Part shown: in pieces, positions 25,524 through 34,111 of the stretch
Numbering within the stretch: position 1 is the first letter of the stretch
Layout: each line of letters begins with the position of its first letter
DNA from: Streptomyces sp. NBC_01591
GTDB lineage: Bacteria > Actinomycetota > Actinomycetes > Streptomycetales > Streptomycetaceae
Reading direction: 5' to 3'
NCBI RefSeq assembly: GCF_035918155.1
Contig: NZ_CP109327.1
Span: 4,278,001 to 4,342,000, forward strand
DNA: 64,000 nt
Program-made: the position numbers and the translations under genes
Notes under the pieces: generated by a model
Seen by the model: only the letters and a program-made list of their open reading frames with translations
Told to the model about the DNA's origin: nothing
Databases searched by the model: none

Positions 25524-25682
25524 ACCGACCGGCAATTGGGGGGGCGGCGTCGCGGGGCTGGGTGCGCGCATCTGCCGCGTTGTCGTCAATCACCATGGCT
25601 CCGCCATGCCTCAATCCTCCGCCTTGCAGCTGCACGCGCCCAGCCCCGCTCCTTCTCCCACCCCCCAATTGCCGGTCGGCCT
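25524..25682. mobile_element. MITE-like element with long terminal inverted repeats
   Basis: This stretch fills most of the 358-base gap between aspS and the phosphatase gene and encodes nothing. Its ends are inverted copies: CCGACCGGCAATTGGGGGG then, after 8-11 differing bases, GCGGGGCTGGG at the left, with the reverse complement at the right. The copies stay recognisable for about 50 bases. The centre has a smaller dyad (CATGGC-TCC-GCCATG). Total length is about 160 bp. This architecture fits a non-autonomous miniature inverted-repeat element mobilised by a transposase elsewhere. No obvious target-site duplication is visible. The right end stops about 11 bases before the next start codon. 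Confidence 0.55.
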
Positions 25683-25693
25683 AAAGTGGGGCA

Positions 25694-27793
25694 ATGCGCA
25701 CCGAGGACGTCCTGGCAGCGACCGCGACCGGTCTGTGGCGTTGGGACAACGCAGCCGGGACCGTCACGCTCGATGCGGAGGCGGCCCGGCTCCTGGAGCT
25801 GCCCGCCGCGGCCGGTGTCTTCCGCGAGTCCGCGGTGCGTTCCCGTTTCCACCCCGTCGACTGGAACGAGATCTACGGGGTGGTGAGTCTCGCCCTCGCC
25901 GAGGGCACCCTCGCCGAGGCCCGGCTGCGGATCGTGGACAGAAGCGGCCGGGTGCTGCGCACCGTGCGCAGCCGCTGCAAGCCGCTCCCGCCCGAGACAC
26001 CGGGCGGCGCGGACTACGTACTGGTCGGCACCCTCCAGGAGGTCGCCGAACCGCAGCCCGGCACCACCGGGGCGCACACCCCCATCACCGGGGACTGGCG
26101 CCGCTCCCGCGAGGCGTTCCTGTTGGACGCGGGCCGGGCGCTGGCCGAGGCCAGGTCGACCGAGGAAGTGCTGCGGGTCGCCGCCTCGCTCTCCATGCCG
26201 GGCTTCTCGCCGGACGGCCTGGCGGTCTTCGGCGTCGCGGGCGAGCGGCTGACGATCATCGGGCACCACGGGCACAGCGTGGGCGACGAGGACCCGTTCA
26301 CCAACATGCCGCTGGAGACCGACTACCCGGCCGCCGAGGTCGTACGGACAGGGCGGGCGATCTATCTGCCGTCGCCCGAGGACTACAGCCGCCGCTACCC
26401 GGTCACCTGGCCGCTCGCCAGCCGTTTCGGGCGCCGGTCCTGGGCCTTCCTGCCGCTGATCGTCGCGGGGCACACCATGGGCGCCTGGCTGGCGGGCTTC
26501 AAGCACCCGGTGTCGTTCTCGCCGGACGAGCGGTCCGTGCTGACGACCGTGGCGCGGATGCTCGCGCAGGCACTGACGCGTGCCGGGGTCGCCGAGACCG
26601 AGCGGGAGCTGTCGCTGGGGCTGCAGCGCTCGATGATGCCCACGCTCGGCCCCGAGGTCCCGGGGATGACGGTCGCCGCCCGCTACATCCCGACCGGCGG
26701 CGGGCTCCAGGTCGGCGGCGACTGGTACGACATGATCCCGCTCCCCAACGGCCGTATCGCCCTCGTCATCGGTGACGTCCAGGGCCACGACGTGCGGGCC
26801 GCCGGGCTGATGGGGCAGCTGCGGATCGCGCTGCGCGCGTACGCCTCCGAGGGGCACCGTCCGGACGCGGTGCTCTCGCGTGCCTCGCGCTTCCTCTCCG
26901 GGCTCACCGACGCGTACGAGGGCGAGGCGACCGGGCCGCGCTTCGCCACCTGTCTGTACGCGGAGGTCGACCCGGAGACCGGCACGCTCGACATCGCGCG
27001 GGCCGGCCATCCCGACCCCGTGGTGACCACCGCCGACGGGACCGCGATGATCCGCCAGACCGAGGGCGGGCTGCCGCTCGGCGTCGAGGAGGACGCCGAC
27101 TACCCGACGAGCCGGCTCACCCTGGAGCCCGGAGAAACGATCATGCTCTGCACGGACGGGCTGATCGAGACCGGCGGCCATGACATGTTCTCCGGCTGGG
27201 ACCGGCTGCGACCGGTCCTGGAGCAGCACACCACCGACATGGAGAAGCTCGCCGACGCCCTGGTGCAGGCCGTGCACGGGCCGACGTCGCACTACACGAC
27301 GGGCCCGCTGGCGGACCGCCGGGAGGACGACATCGCACTGGTCCTGCTCCGGTGCGACGGGGGTACCCGGAGGCAGACGGCACCGCGGCGCACCGCGCTG
27401 ACCATCGCGCAGGCCGAGCCGGAGCGGATCGCAGCGGCCCGGCAGCAGCTGCGGGACCTGCTGCACGACTGGGCGGATCCGGAGCAGGTCGACGCGGCGG
27501 TGCTGATGATCTCCGAGATGGCCACCAATGTCCTCGTCCACACGGACGGGGACGCGCTGATGCTGGCGCAGGCGACGGGGGAGCACGGTGAGCGGCGGCT
27601 GCGCGTGGAGGTGTCCGACGGCAGCGACGAGCTGCCGCACAAGCGGCGTCCCGGGGAGATGGCCTCCAGCGGCCGGGGGCTCGTGCTGATGGAGATGCTC
27701 GCCGATGCGTGGGGGGTGGATCCGCGGGGGTCGGGGAAGTCGATCTGGTTCGAGCTGCACGAGTCGGGGCCGGAGGCCGGGACGGGGAGCTGA
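25694..27793 (+). CDS. PAS-GAF-SpoIIE phosphatase-HATPase signalling protein
   Basis: A 699-residue cytosolic protein with four parts. An N-terminal PAS-like sensor (about 1-115) is followed by a GAF domain (about 140-290). A PP2C/SpoIIE Ser/Thr phosphatase (about 320-545) has metal-binding Asp in VGGDWYDMIPLPNG, VIGDVQGHD, LCTDGLIET and REDDIALVLL. A C-terminal RsbW-type HATPase (about 560-690) has N-box EMATNVLVHTDG and G-box GRGLVLMEML. It thus combines the opposing activities of partner switching, an anti-anti-sigma phosphatase and an anti-sigma kinase fold, in one chain. The target STAS protein is not in the window. The start ATG lies after GTGGGGC, just beyond the inverted-repeat element. 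Confidence 0.9.
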   Translation: MRTEDVLAATATGLWRWDNAAGTVTLDAEAARLLELPAAAGVFRESAVRSRFHPVDWNEIYGVVSLALAEGTLAEARLRIVDRSGRVLRTVRSRCKPLPPETPGGADYVLVGTLQEVAEPQPGTTGAHTPITGDWRRSREAFLLDAGRALAEARSTEEVLRVAASLSMPGFSPDGLAVFGVAGERLTIIGHHGHSVGDEDPFTNMPLETDYPAAEVVRTGRAIYLPSPEDYSRRYPVTWPLASRFGRRSWAFLPLIVAGHTMGAWLAGFKHPVSFSPDERSVLTTVARMLAQALTRAGVAETERELSLGLQRSMMPTLGPEVPGMTVAARYIPTGGGLQVGGDWYDMIPLPNGRIALVIGDVQGHDVRAAGLMGQLRIALRAYASEGHRPDAVLSRASRFLSGLTDAYEGEATGPRFATCLYAEVDPETGTLDIARAGHPDPVVTTADGTAMIRQTEGGLPLGVEEDADYPTSRLTLEPGETIMLCTDGLIETGGHDMFSGWDRLRPVLEQHTTDMEKLADALVQAVHGPTSHYTTGPLADRREDDIALVLLRCDGGTRRQTAPRRTALTIAQAEPERIAAARQQLRDLLHDWADPEQVDAAVLMISEMATNVLVHTDGDALMLAQATGEHGERRLRVEVSDGSDELPHKRRPGEMASSGRGLVLMEMLADAWGVDPRGSGKSIWFELHESGPEAGTGS

Positions 27794-27842
27794 GCCGGAC
27801 CCCGGGGGCTCTTGGACGGTTCCGTGTCGAAAGGTGCGGTCC

Positions 27843-28937
27843 TCAGGCGCCGGACGCACCCGACGGCTCGCTCCCGGACGGCGGCCCCGGGCGCTCTCCG
27901 CGCAGTTCGCCGATGATGCCGAAGGCCGCCGCGCAGACCGGGACCGCGAGCAGCATGCCCAGCAGGCCGGCCACACTGGCACCCGCAGTGATCGCGATCA
28001 TGATCATGGCTGGGTGCATCTGCACCGTACGGCTCTGGATCATCGGCTGCAGGACGTGGCCCTCCAGCACCTGCACGGCGAGCACGACCCCCAGCGCCCA
28101 GAGCGCGATCACGAACCCCCGGTCGGCGAGCGCGACCAGCACCGCGACGGCGCCCGAGAGGAAGGCCCCGAGGTAGGGGATGTAGGCACCGACGAAGACC
28201 AGCGCACCGAGCCCCACCGCGCCGGGAACACGCAGGATCAGCAGGCCGACGGTGATGCAGATGGCATCGATCAGCGCGATGAACGTGGTGCCGCGCATGA
28301 AGCCCTCGACGGCTTCGAAGGCCCGCCGCCCCATCGCCTCGACCAGCTCCCCGGTACCGCGCGGAGCGATCGTGTGGGCGAGTTGCGCGGCCCGGTCGGA
28401 GTCGCGCAGGAAGAAGAAGGTCAGCAGGAGGGCGAGGACGCTGGTGGCGATGAGCGAGCCGATCAGGCTGATGCCTGAGAGGAGTCCGCCCGCGGCGCTC
28501 GCGCCGAACTTCTCGACGAGCTTGCGGCCGTTGGAGACGAGGTCGTCCACATTGGTGCTCTTGCCGATCCCGAAGTGGTCGACGACCCACTGGGTGGTGT
28601 CCTTCAGTGACCGGACGATCTGGTCACCGGTGTCGACGAGTGCGGTGACGACGATGTAACCGGCGCCGCTGACCACCGCGACGAGCAGCACGCAGGTGAG
28701 CCCCGCGGCGAGCGAGCGCCTCAGTCCGCGGGCGATCAGCCAGCGGTGCACCGGCCCGAGCAGCGCCGTACCGAGCAGCGCGAGCAGCACGGGAGTGACC
28801 GCGGTCTTGAAGACGACGCACAGCCAGATGGCGACTGCTGCGACCCCGGTGACGAGGAGGACAACACCGCACCAGGCCGCTGTGCGCCGCGCGGCATCGG
28901 GCAGGAGGGGATTCTGGTTCTGCACCCTCCCACCCAA
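27843..28937 (-). CDS. AI-2E family transporter (PerM-like)
   Basis: A 364-residue membrane protein with two helices at the N-terminus (WCGVVLLVTGVAAVAIWLCVVF and TPVLLALLGTALLG), a third, and a cytoplasmic or amphipathic stretch. A cluster of helices in the second half includes GALVFVGAYIPYLGAFLSGAVAVLVAL, the characteristic PxLG..... motif of the AI-2E/PerM family, and LEGHVLQPMIQSRTVQMHP. Family members include TqsA (quorum-signal export) and Na+/H+ antiporters; there is no evidence for a quorum role here. It lies 71 bases downstream of pirin on the same strand. Confidence 0.9.
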   Translation of the reverse strand: MGGRVQNQNPLLPDAARRTAAWCGVVLLVTGVAAVAIWLCVVFKTAVTPVLLALLGTALLGPVHRWLIARGLRRSLAAGLTCVLLVAVVSGAGYIVVTALVDTGDQIVRSLKDTTQWVVDHFGIGKSTNVDDLVSNGRKLVEKFGASAAGGLLSGISLIGSLIATSVLALLLTFFFLRDSDRAAQLAHTIAPRGTGELVEAMGRRAFEAVEGFMRGTTFIALIDAICITVGLLILRVPGAVGLGALVFVGAYIPYLGAFLSGAVAVLVALADRGFVIALWALGVVLAVQVLEGHVLQPMIQSRTVQMHPAMIMIAITAGASVAGLLGMLLAVPVCAAAFGIIGELRGERPGPPSGSEPSGASGA

Positions 28938-29008
28938 TCACGGCCCGGGTGTGATGTCCCGCTTGTGGGCCTTATGAATGACGGACTGTCACACTCAGAC
29001 CCGAATTG

Positions 29009-29965
29009 TCACATCCCGTGGACCGCGGGCACGGTGCCGAGACGGCCGGCCTGGAAGTCCTCGAAGGCCTGCTTCAGTTCGGCCTGGCTGTTCATCACGA
29101 ACGGTCCGTAGTGCGCCATCGGCTCCCGGATCGGACGGCCGCCGAGCAGCACGACCTCCAGGTCCGGGGTGTTGCCGTCCTGCTTCTCGTCCGCGCGGAC
29201 GGTCAGCGAGGAACCGGCGCCGAAGACCGCGGTCTGCCCCATGTGGACGGGGCGGCGCTCCGCACCGGCGGTGCCGCGGCCGGCCAGCACGTACGCGAGT
29301 CCGTTGAAGTCCTCGCGCCACGGCAGGTTCACCTCGGCGCCGGGGCGCACGGTGGCGTGGATCATCGTGATCGGGGTGTGGGTGATGCCGGGGCCCTCGT
29401 GTCCGTCGAGCTCACCGGCGATGACGCGGAGCAGCGCGCCGCCGTCCGGGGAGGCGAGGAGCTGGACCTGGCCGCCGCGGATGTCCTGGTAGCGGGGGGC
29501 CATCATCTTGTCGGCCTTGGGCAGGTTCACCCAGAGCTGGAGGCCGTGGAAGAGGCCGCCCGACATCACCAGGGACTCCGGCGGGGCCTCGATGTGCAGC
29601 AGGCCGGAACCGGCGGTCATCCACTGGGTGTCGCCGTTCCGGATGGTGCCGCCGCCACCGTTGGAGTCCTGGTGGACGAAGGTCCCGTCGATCAGGTACG
29701 TGACGGTCTCGAAGCCGCGGTGCGGGTGCCAGGGGGTGCCCTTCGGCTCACCGGCCGCGTACTCCACCTCACCCATCTGGTCCATCATGATGAACGGGTC
29801 GAGGTACTTGTAGTTGATCCCGGCGAACGCACGGCGAACCGGGAAGCCCTCGCCCTCGAATCCGCTCGGCGCCGTGGTGACGGCGAGCACGGGACGGTCC
29901 GCTGCGTCGCCCTTGGCGGCGACCTTGGGCAGGGTCAGCGGGTTTTCGACAGTCACTGCGGGCAT
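29009..29965 (-). CDS. Pirin family protein
   Basis: A 318-residue bicupin. The N-terminal cupin has the metal ligands in PWHPHRGFETVTYLIDG and GLLHIEAPPE, the His-x-His...His...Glu pattern of pirins, so iron binding is expected. The C-terminal cupin is degenerate. Bacterial pirins act as quercetin dioxygenases or redox-responsive regulators. The ATG chosen is 8 bases after GGAGG; a codon nine bases upstream overlaps that site. A striking double inverted repeat lies about 20-50 bases upstream and should control it. Confidence 0.92.
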   Translation of the reverse strand: MPAVTVENPLTLPKVAAKGDAADRPVLAVTTAPSGFEGEGFPVRRAFAGINYKYLDPFIMMDQMGEVEYAAGEPKGTPWHPHRGFETVTYLIDGTFVHQDSNGGGGTIRNGDTQWMTAGSGLLHIEAPPESLVMSGGLFHGLQLWVNLPKADKMMAPRYQDIRGGQVQLLASPDGGALLRVIAGELDGHEGPGITHTPITMIHATVRPGAEVNLPWREDFNGLAYVLAGRGTAGAERRPVHMGQTAVFGAGSSLTVRADEKQDGNTPDLEVVLLGGRPIREPMAHYGPFVMNSQAELKQAFEDFQAGRLGTVPAVHGM

Positions 29966-29984
29966 GGGAGCCACCTCCGGGATC

Positions 29985-30015
29985 GTTCAGCGTTCAATTT
30001 AGTTGAATGGTGAAC
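29985..30015. promoter_or_regulatory. Double-dyad operator upstream of the pirin gene
   Basis: Nested inverted repeats share one centre at base 30000. Outer arms are GTTCA/TGAAC and inner arms TTCAA/TTGAA, separated by GCG, TTTAG and TGG. All ten base pairs of the arms are perfect. This AT-rich palindrome in GC-rich DNA looks like a MarR- or redox-type operator. No regulator gene is adjacent. Confidence 0.7.
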
Positions 30016-30060
30016 ATCTCGCAAGGGGTCACCCATTCCCGCCGGCCGGAAGCAGCACGA

Positions 30061-30093
30061 AGGGGCCCGTACCGCCGAGCGGTACGAGCCCCT
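30061..30093 (-). terminator. Hairpin terminator of the sseB-like gene
   Basis: AGGGGC-C-CGTACCGC pairs with GCGGTACG-A-GCCCCT around CGA with one internal mismatch. It lies 23 bases beyond the minus-strand stop. Confidence 0.75.
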
Positions 30094-30115
30094 TCCCATC
30101 CAGTCCGATCGAACC

Positions 30116-30556
30116 TCAGCCGTACATGCGGCGCATCGCGAAGTCGACCATCTGCTCCACGGCCTTCGCGTCGAAAACCATGCGGTGCTCACCCTCCATG
30201 TCGAGGACGAAGCCGTAGCCGGTCGGCAGCAGGTCGATCACCTCGGCCCCGGTGATCACGAAGTACTTGGACTCCTTGCCCGCGTACAGCCGCAGCTCCT
30301 TGAGCGTGGTGAACATCGGGATCACGGGCTGCTGGGTGTTGTGCAGCGCCAGGAATCCGGGGTTGTCGCCGCGCGGGCAGTAGACCTTCGACGTCGCGAA
30401 GATCTGCTGGAAGTCCTCGGCGGACAGCGAGCCGGTGGTGAAGGCCCGTACCGCGTCACTCAGGGACGGCGGCGAGGGCTCGGGATACAGCGGCTGCTCG
30501 CCGTAGCCGCCGCCCATCTGCTGCTGTGCACCCGGGTTCTGGTCGTAGCCGTACAT
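30116..30556 (-). CDS. SseB family protein
   Basis: About 146 residues. The N-terminal 30 residues are Gln/Gly/Pro-rich (GAQQQMGGGYGEQPLYPEP). The rest is an SseB N-terminal domain: TGSLSAEDFQQIFATSKVYCPRGDNPGFLALHN, then VIPMFTTLKELRLYAGKESKYFVITGAEVIDLLPTGYGFVLD. In Streptomyces these small cytosolic proteins are sometimes linked to the type VII secretion locus or to the ribosome; no such genes are nearby. The start MYGYDQ has a weak ribosome binding site, and an in-frame ATG 24 bases upstream is possible. It is divergent from the acyl-CoA dehydrogenase gene. Confidence 0.8.
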   Translation of the reverse strand: MYGYDQNPGAQQQMGGGYGEQPLYPEPSPPSLSDAVRAFTTGSLSAEDFQQIFATSKVYCPRGDNPGFLALHNTQQPVIPMFTTLKELRLYAGKESKYFVITGAEVIDLLPTGYGFVLDMEGEHRMVFDAKAVEQMVDFAMRRMYG

Positions 30557-30595
30557 GCCGCAAAGAGTAATCGGACACATCGGGGCCTTGAGGGG

Positions 30596-30622
30596 TTGCG
30601 TCTTATTACTGACGGGTAGCAT
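30596..30622 (+). promoter_or_regulatory. Candidate promoter and short dyad upstream of the acyl-CoA dehydrogenase
   Basis: TTGCGT and TAGCAT are separated by 15 bases, which is short. A TTACTGACGGGTAG stretch inside it is a partial dyad (TTAC/GGTA), as TetR-type regulators of fatty-acid genes often bind. Tentative. Confidence 0.3.
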
Positions 30623-30728
30623 CATCGTAGAGGTCAGCTGATATACGCACCGCCAGCTCGTCGCCCGCCCGGCCCACGCCCCATCCTCGGGGCGCCGTGC
30701 GCCACTGCTATTGATTACGGAGCCTTCC

Positions 30729-32555
30729 ATGGGGCACTACAAGTCGAATCTCCGCGACATCGAGTTCAACCTCTTCGAGGTCCTCGGGCGCGACAAGACG
30801 TACGGCACCGGCCCGTTCGCCGAGATGGACGTCGAGACGGCGAAGAGCATCCTCGACGAGGTCAACCGCCTCGCGGAGAACGAGCTGGCCGAGTCCTTCG
30901 CGGACGCCGACCGCAACCCGCCGGTCTTCGACCCGGAGACCAACACGGCGCCGGTCCCCGCGACCTTCAAGAAGTCGTACCAGGCGTTCATGGACTCCGA
31001 GTACTGGCGTCTGGGCCTGCCCGAGGAGATCGGCGGCACCACCTCGCCGCGCTCGCTGATCTGGGGCTACGCGGAGCTGCTGCTCGGCGCGAACCCGGCC
31101 ATCTGGATGTACTGCTCGGGCCCGGCGTTCGCCGGCATCCTCTTCGAGGAGGGCAACGAGGCGCAGAAGAAGATCGCCGAGATCGCCGTCGAGAAGCAGT
31201 GGGGCTCGACGATGGTGCTGACCGAGCCGGACGCCGGCTCCGACGTCGGCGCCGGACGCACGAAGGCCGTCGAGCAGGAGGACGGCTCCTGGCACATCGA
31301 GGGTGTGAAGCGCTTCATCACCTCGGGCGAGCACGACATGTCCGAGAACATCATTCACTACGTGCTGGCCCGCCCCGAGGGCGCCGGCCCCGGCACGAAG
31401 GGCCTCTCGCTCTTCATGGTCCCGAAGTTCCACTTCGACCGGAACACCGGCGAGCTGGGCGACCGCAACGGCGTGTACGCGACGAACGTCGAGCACAAGA
31501 TGGGCCTCAAGGCGTCCAACACCTGCGAGATGACCTTCGGCGACCAGCACCCCGCCAAGGGCTGGCTGATCGGTGACAAGCACGACGGCATCCGCCAGAT
31601 GTTCCGCATCATCGAGTTCGCCCGCATGATGGTCGGCACGAAGGCCATCGCGACCCTGTCGACCGGCTACCTGAACGCGCTGGAGTACGCCAAGGAGCGC
31701 GTCCAGGGCACGGACCTGTCGCAGTTCATGGACAAGACCGCCCCCAAGGTCACCATCACGCACCACCCCGACGTGCGCCGCTCCCTCATGACGCAGAAGG
31801 CGTACGCGGAGGGCATGCGCTCCCTGGTGCTGTACACCGCCACCGTCCAGGACGCGATCCAGGAGAAGGAGGCCGCGGGCGAGGACGCGAAGGCGCTGCA
31901 CGGCCTCAACGACCTGCTGCTCCCGATCGTGAAGGGCTACGGCTCCGAGAAGTCCTACGAGCAGCTGGCGCAGTCGCTCCAGACCTTCGGCGGCTCCGGG
32001 TACCTCCAGGAGTACCCGATCGAGCAGTACATCCGTGACGCCAAGATCGACACGCTGTACGAGGGCACGACAGCGATCCAGGGCCAGGACTTCTTCTTCC
32101 GGAAGATCGTCCGCGACCAGGGCGCCTCGCTGAACGCCCTCTCCGAGGAGATCAAGAAGTTCCTCGCCGGCGCCCAGGGCAACGAGGAGCTGTCCGGTGC
32201 GCTGGACTCGCTCGCCAAGGCGGCCGTGGACCTGGAGGCGATCGTCGGCACGATGATCACCGACCTCACCGCGACCGGCGAGGACGTCAAGAACATCTAC
32301 AAGGTGGGCCTCAACACCACCCGCCTGCTGATGGCCTCCGGCGATGTCGTCGTCGGCTACCTGCTCCTCAAGGGCGCGGCCGTCGCGGCCGAGAAGCTGC
32401 CGACCGCCTCGGCGAAGGACGTCGCCTTCTACCAGGGCAAGATCGCCGCCGCGAAGTTCTTCGCCGCGAACATCCTGCCGGGCGTCTCGGCCGAGCGCGC
32501 GCTCGCCGAGTCCGTCGACAACTCGCTGATGGAGCTGGACGAGGCCGCGTTCTAG
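30729..32555 (+). CDS. Acyl-CoA dehydrogenase (long form, FadE5/AidB-like architecture)
   Basis: A 608-residue FAD enzyme of fatty-acid beta-oxidation or a related pathway. It opens [21 protein letters not shown], typical of the actinobacterial long acyl-CoA dehydrogenases. The FAD/substrate signature is [20 protein letters not shown], and the C-terminal one is [32 protein letters not shown]. The Glu in LYEGTTAIQ is in the position of the catalytic base. A C-terminal extension of about 150 residues beyond the standard fold matches this subfamily. The ATG follows GGAG. A hairpin closes it as a single gene. Chain-length preference cannot be read from sequence. Confidence 0.94.
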   Translation: MGHYKSNLRDIEFNLFEVLGRDKTYGTGPFAEMDVETAKSILDEVNRLAENELAESFADADRNPPVFDPETNTAPVPATFKKSYQAFMDSEYWRLGLPEEIGGTTSPRSLIWGYAELLLGANPAIWMYCSGPAFAGILFEEGNEAQKKIAEIAVEKQWGSTMVLTEPDAGSDVGAGRTKAVEQEDGSWHIEGVKRFITSGEHDMSENIIHYVLARPEGAGPGTKGLSLFMVPKFHFDRNTGELGDRNGVYATNVEHKMGLKASNTCEMTFGDQHPAKGWLIGDKHDGIRQMFRIIEFARMMVGTKAIATLSTGYLNALEYAKERVQGTDLSQFMDKTAPKVTITHHPDVRRSLMTQKAYAEGMRSLVLYTATVQDAIQEKEAAGEDAKALHGLNDLLLPIVKGYGSEKSYEQLAQSLQTFGGSGYLQEYPIEQYIRDAKIDTLYEGTTAIQGQDFFFRKIVRDQGASLNALSEEIKKFLAGAQGNEELSGALDSLAKAAVDLEAIVGTMITDLTATGEDVKNIYKVGLNTTRLLMASGDVVVGYLLLKGAAVAAEKLPTASAKDVAFYQGKIAAAKFFAANILPGVSAERALAESVDNSLMELDEAAF

Positions 32556-32581
32556 GGCTTCCTGCTCAAGATCGTCAACAC

Positions 32582-32617
32582 GCACCGTCACCCGGACACG
32601 CTTTCGGGTGGCGGTGC
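32582..32617 (+). terminator. Hairpin terminator after the acyl-CoA dehydrogenase gene
   Basis: GCACCGTCACCCG and CGGGTGGCGGTGC pair at 12 of 13 positions around a 10-base loop. Confidence 0.75.
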
Positions 32618-32676
32618 TGTCGTATCAGCTGGGTACGCTGAGTGCAGGTCCGAGAATCCCGTCCATGGGAGGAACC

Positions 32677-33288
32677 ATGACTGCCGAGGCACTGCCCGAA
32701 GCGTCGCAGCTGCGCCGCGACGATTCCAAGTGGCCGGTCCCGCCCGAGGACGGCTACACCGTGGACGATTTCTTCACGCTTGACCTCCCGCCGCACACAG
32801 AGCTGATCGACGGGAGCCTGGTTTTCGTGAGTCCGCAGCGGAACTTTCACACGCTGGCGATGTATCTGCTGGAGCAGGGGCTGCGCCAGCAGGTTCCCGA
32901 GGCTCTGCGAGTGCGCCGAGAGATGGCCGTCGTGCTCGGTAAGCGCAATGTCCCAGAACCTGACCTCGTCGTGGTGAAGGCTGACGGCGTAGGAGGCCCA
33001 CGACAAACACGCTACGAGGCCGCCGATGTCGTGCTCGCCGTCGAGGTGGTCTCCCCCGACTCCGAGGACCGCGACCGCGACACCAAACCTCACAAGTACG
33101 CGGCGGCGGGCATCCCGCACTTCTGGCGGGTCGAGATGAGCGGCGAGCACGACCGGCCCGTGGTGTGGACGTACGAGTGCGACGCGGTGACCAAGACCTA
33201 CGTCTCCACCGGCGTCCACCACGACCGGCTGAAGCTCTCCGTCCCGTACGACATCGACATCGATCTGACCGCCATCGACCGGCTGTAG
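32677..33288 (+). CDS. Uma2 family (DUF820) putative endonuclease
   Basis: A 203-residue protein with the PD-(D/E)xK nuclease-like core of the Uma2 family. NVPEPDLVVV carries the first Asp, VVLAVEVVSPDSEDRDRDTKPHKYAAAGIPHFWRVE carries the Glu and Lys, and the family-typical N-terminal helix TVDDFFTLDLPPHTELIDGSLVFVSPQ is present. The ATG sits 4 bases after GGGAGGAA. Uma2 proteins are common in Streptomyces and cyanobacteria, often in many copies; their biological role is unsettled. The gene stands alone between a terminator and a lipoprotein gene. Confidence 0.87.
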   Translation: MTAEALPEASQLRRDDSKWPVPPEDGYTVDDFFTLDLPPHTELIDGSLVFVSPQRNFHTLAMYLLEQGLRQQVPEALRVRREMAVVLGKRNVPEPDLVVVKADGVGGPRQTRYEAADVVLAVEVVSPDSEDRDRDTKPHKYAAAGIPHFWRVEMSGEHDRPVVWTYECDAVTKTYVSTGVHHDRLKLSVPYDIDIDLTAIDRL

Positions 33289-33366
33289 TCCTGGTCCCAC
33301 CCCACCCCGCCGCCCCGGCCCGTTCTAGGATCGGACGTCCGGTAGCCGGAGGGGGCGGGTTCACTC

Positions 33367-34050
33367 ATGGGTGGCAAGGGTTTCGTGGGTACGCGAGGGA
33401 GTCAGGGGTTCCTGGCGGCCGGGGCGGCGGTGCTGCTGCTCGCGGGCTGCGGGGGCGGGAGCGGGGGCGATGACGCCAAGGCGGCGGCGCTCGACAACGG
33501 GCAGATCGCCTCGGTGCTGCCGAACGCGAAAGCCGTACCGGGCTGGCGGATGTACATGAAGCCGGAGGCCCAGAAGCCGGTCCCCGACTACCCGCCGTCG
33601 GTCTGCGTGGCCAGGACGAAGGAGCAGCGGAAGACGGCCTGCGACCCGGTCACGTCCTGGGGCGCCTCGGCCTTCGTGCGCAAGGCGGACGCGACCACGC
33701 TGAACTTCTGGACCCTCGCCTACAAGGACGAGAAGGCCGCGGACGCCGCGTACGACATCCTGATCAAGTGGTACGGCGGGGACCGGGTCGGGGTGAACGC
33801 CGAGAAGGTGGACCTCGGCAGTCCGGGCGCCGAGCGCGAGGCCAACCGCGCCGCGGTCGGCACCATGGGCGGACCGGCCACGATCGCACAGATCCGGGTC
33901 GGGACGACCGTCCTGGGCATCAGCACCGGCACCGAGGGCAAATCGACCGTTCCCGACAAGGAGGTCAAGGCGTTCGCGACCATGTTCGCCGAGCGTGCAC
34001 AGCAGGCCCAGAACGGCGAGAAGCCCTCGGCGGCGCTGCCGGGACATTGA
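33367..34050 (+). CDS. Lipoprotein of unknown function, 227 aa
   Basis: The signal peptide GFLAAGAAVLLLAGC has its lipidated Cys at residue 28, followed by a Gly/Asp tether. A mature domain of about 190 residues contains one Cys pair (SVCVARTKEQRKTACDP) and alternating strands and helices (SWGASAFVRKADATTLNFWTLAYKDEKAADAAYDILIKWY). The pattern is reminiscent of the extracellular PknH-like sensor domain of actinobacteria, in which two disulphide-braced halves surround a cleft, but I cannot confirm it. It lies 61 bases before the aminopeptidase gene in the same direction. Confidence 0.75.
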   Translation: MGGKGFVGTRGSQGFLAAGAAVLLLAGCGGGSGGDDAKAAALDNGQIASVLPNAKAVPGWRMYMKPEAQKPVPDYPPSVCVARTKEQRKTACDPVTSWGASAFVRKADATTLNFWTLAYKDEKAADAAYDILIKWYGGDRVGVNAEKVDLGSPGAEREANRAAVGTMGGPATIAQIRVGTTVLGISTGTEGKSTVPDKEVKAFATMFAERAQQAQNGEKPSAALPGH

Positions 34051-34111
34051 GCGGATGCCCCCGCGCAACGGCGGTGAAGCCGCCCGGTCCGGTCTCGTTA
34101 CAGTGAGGAAC

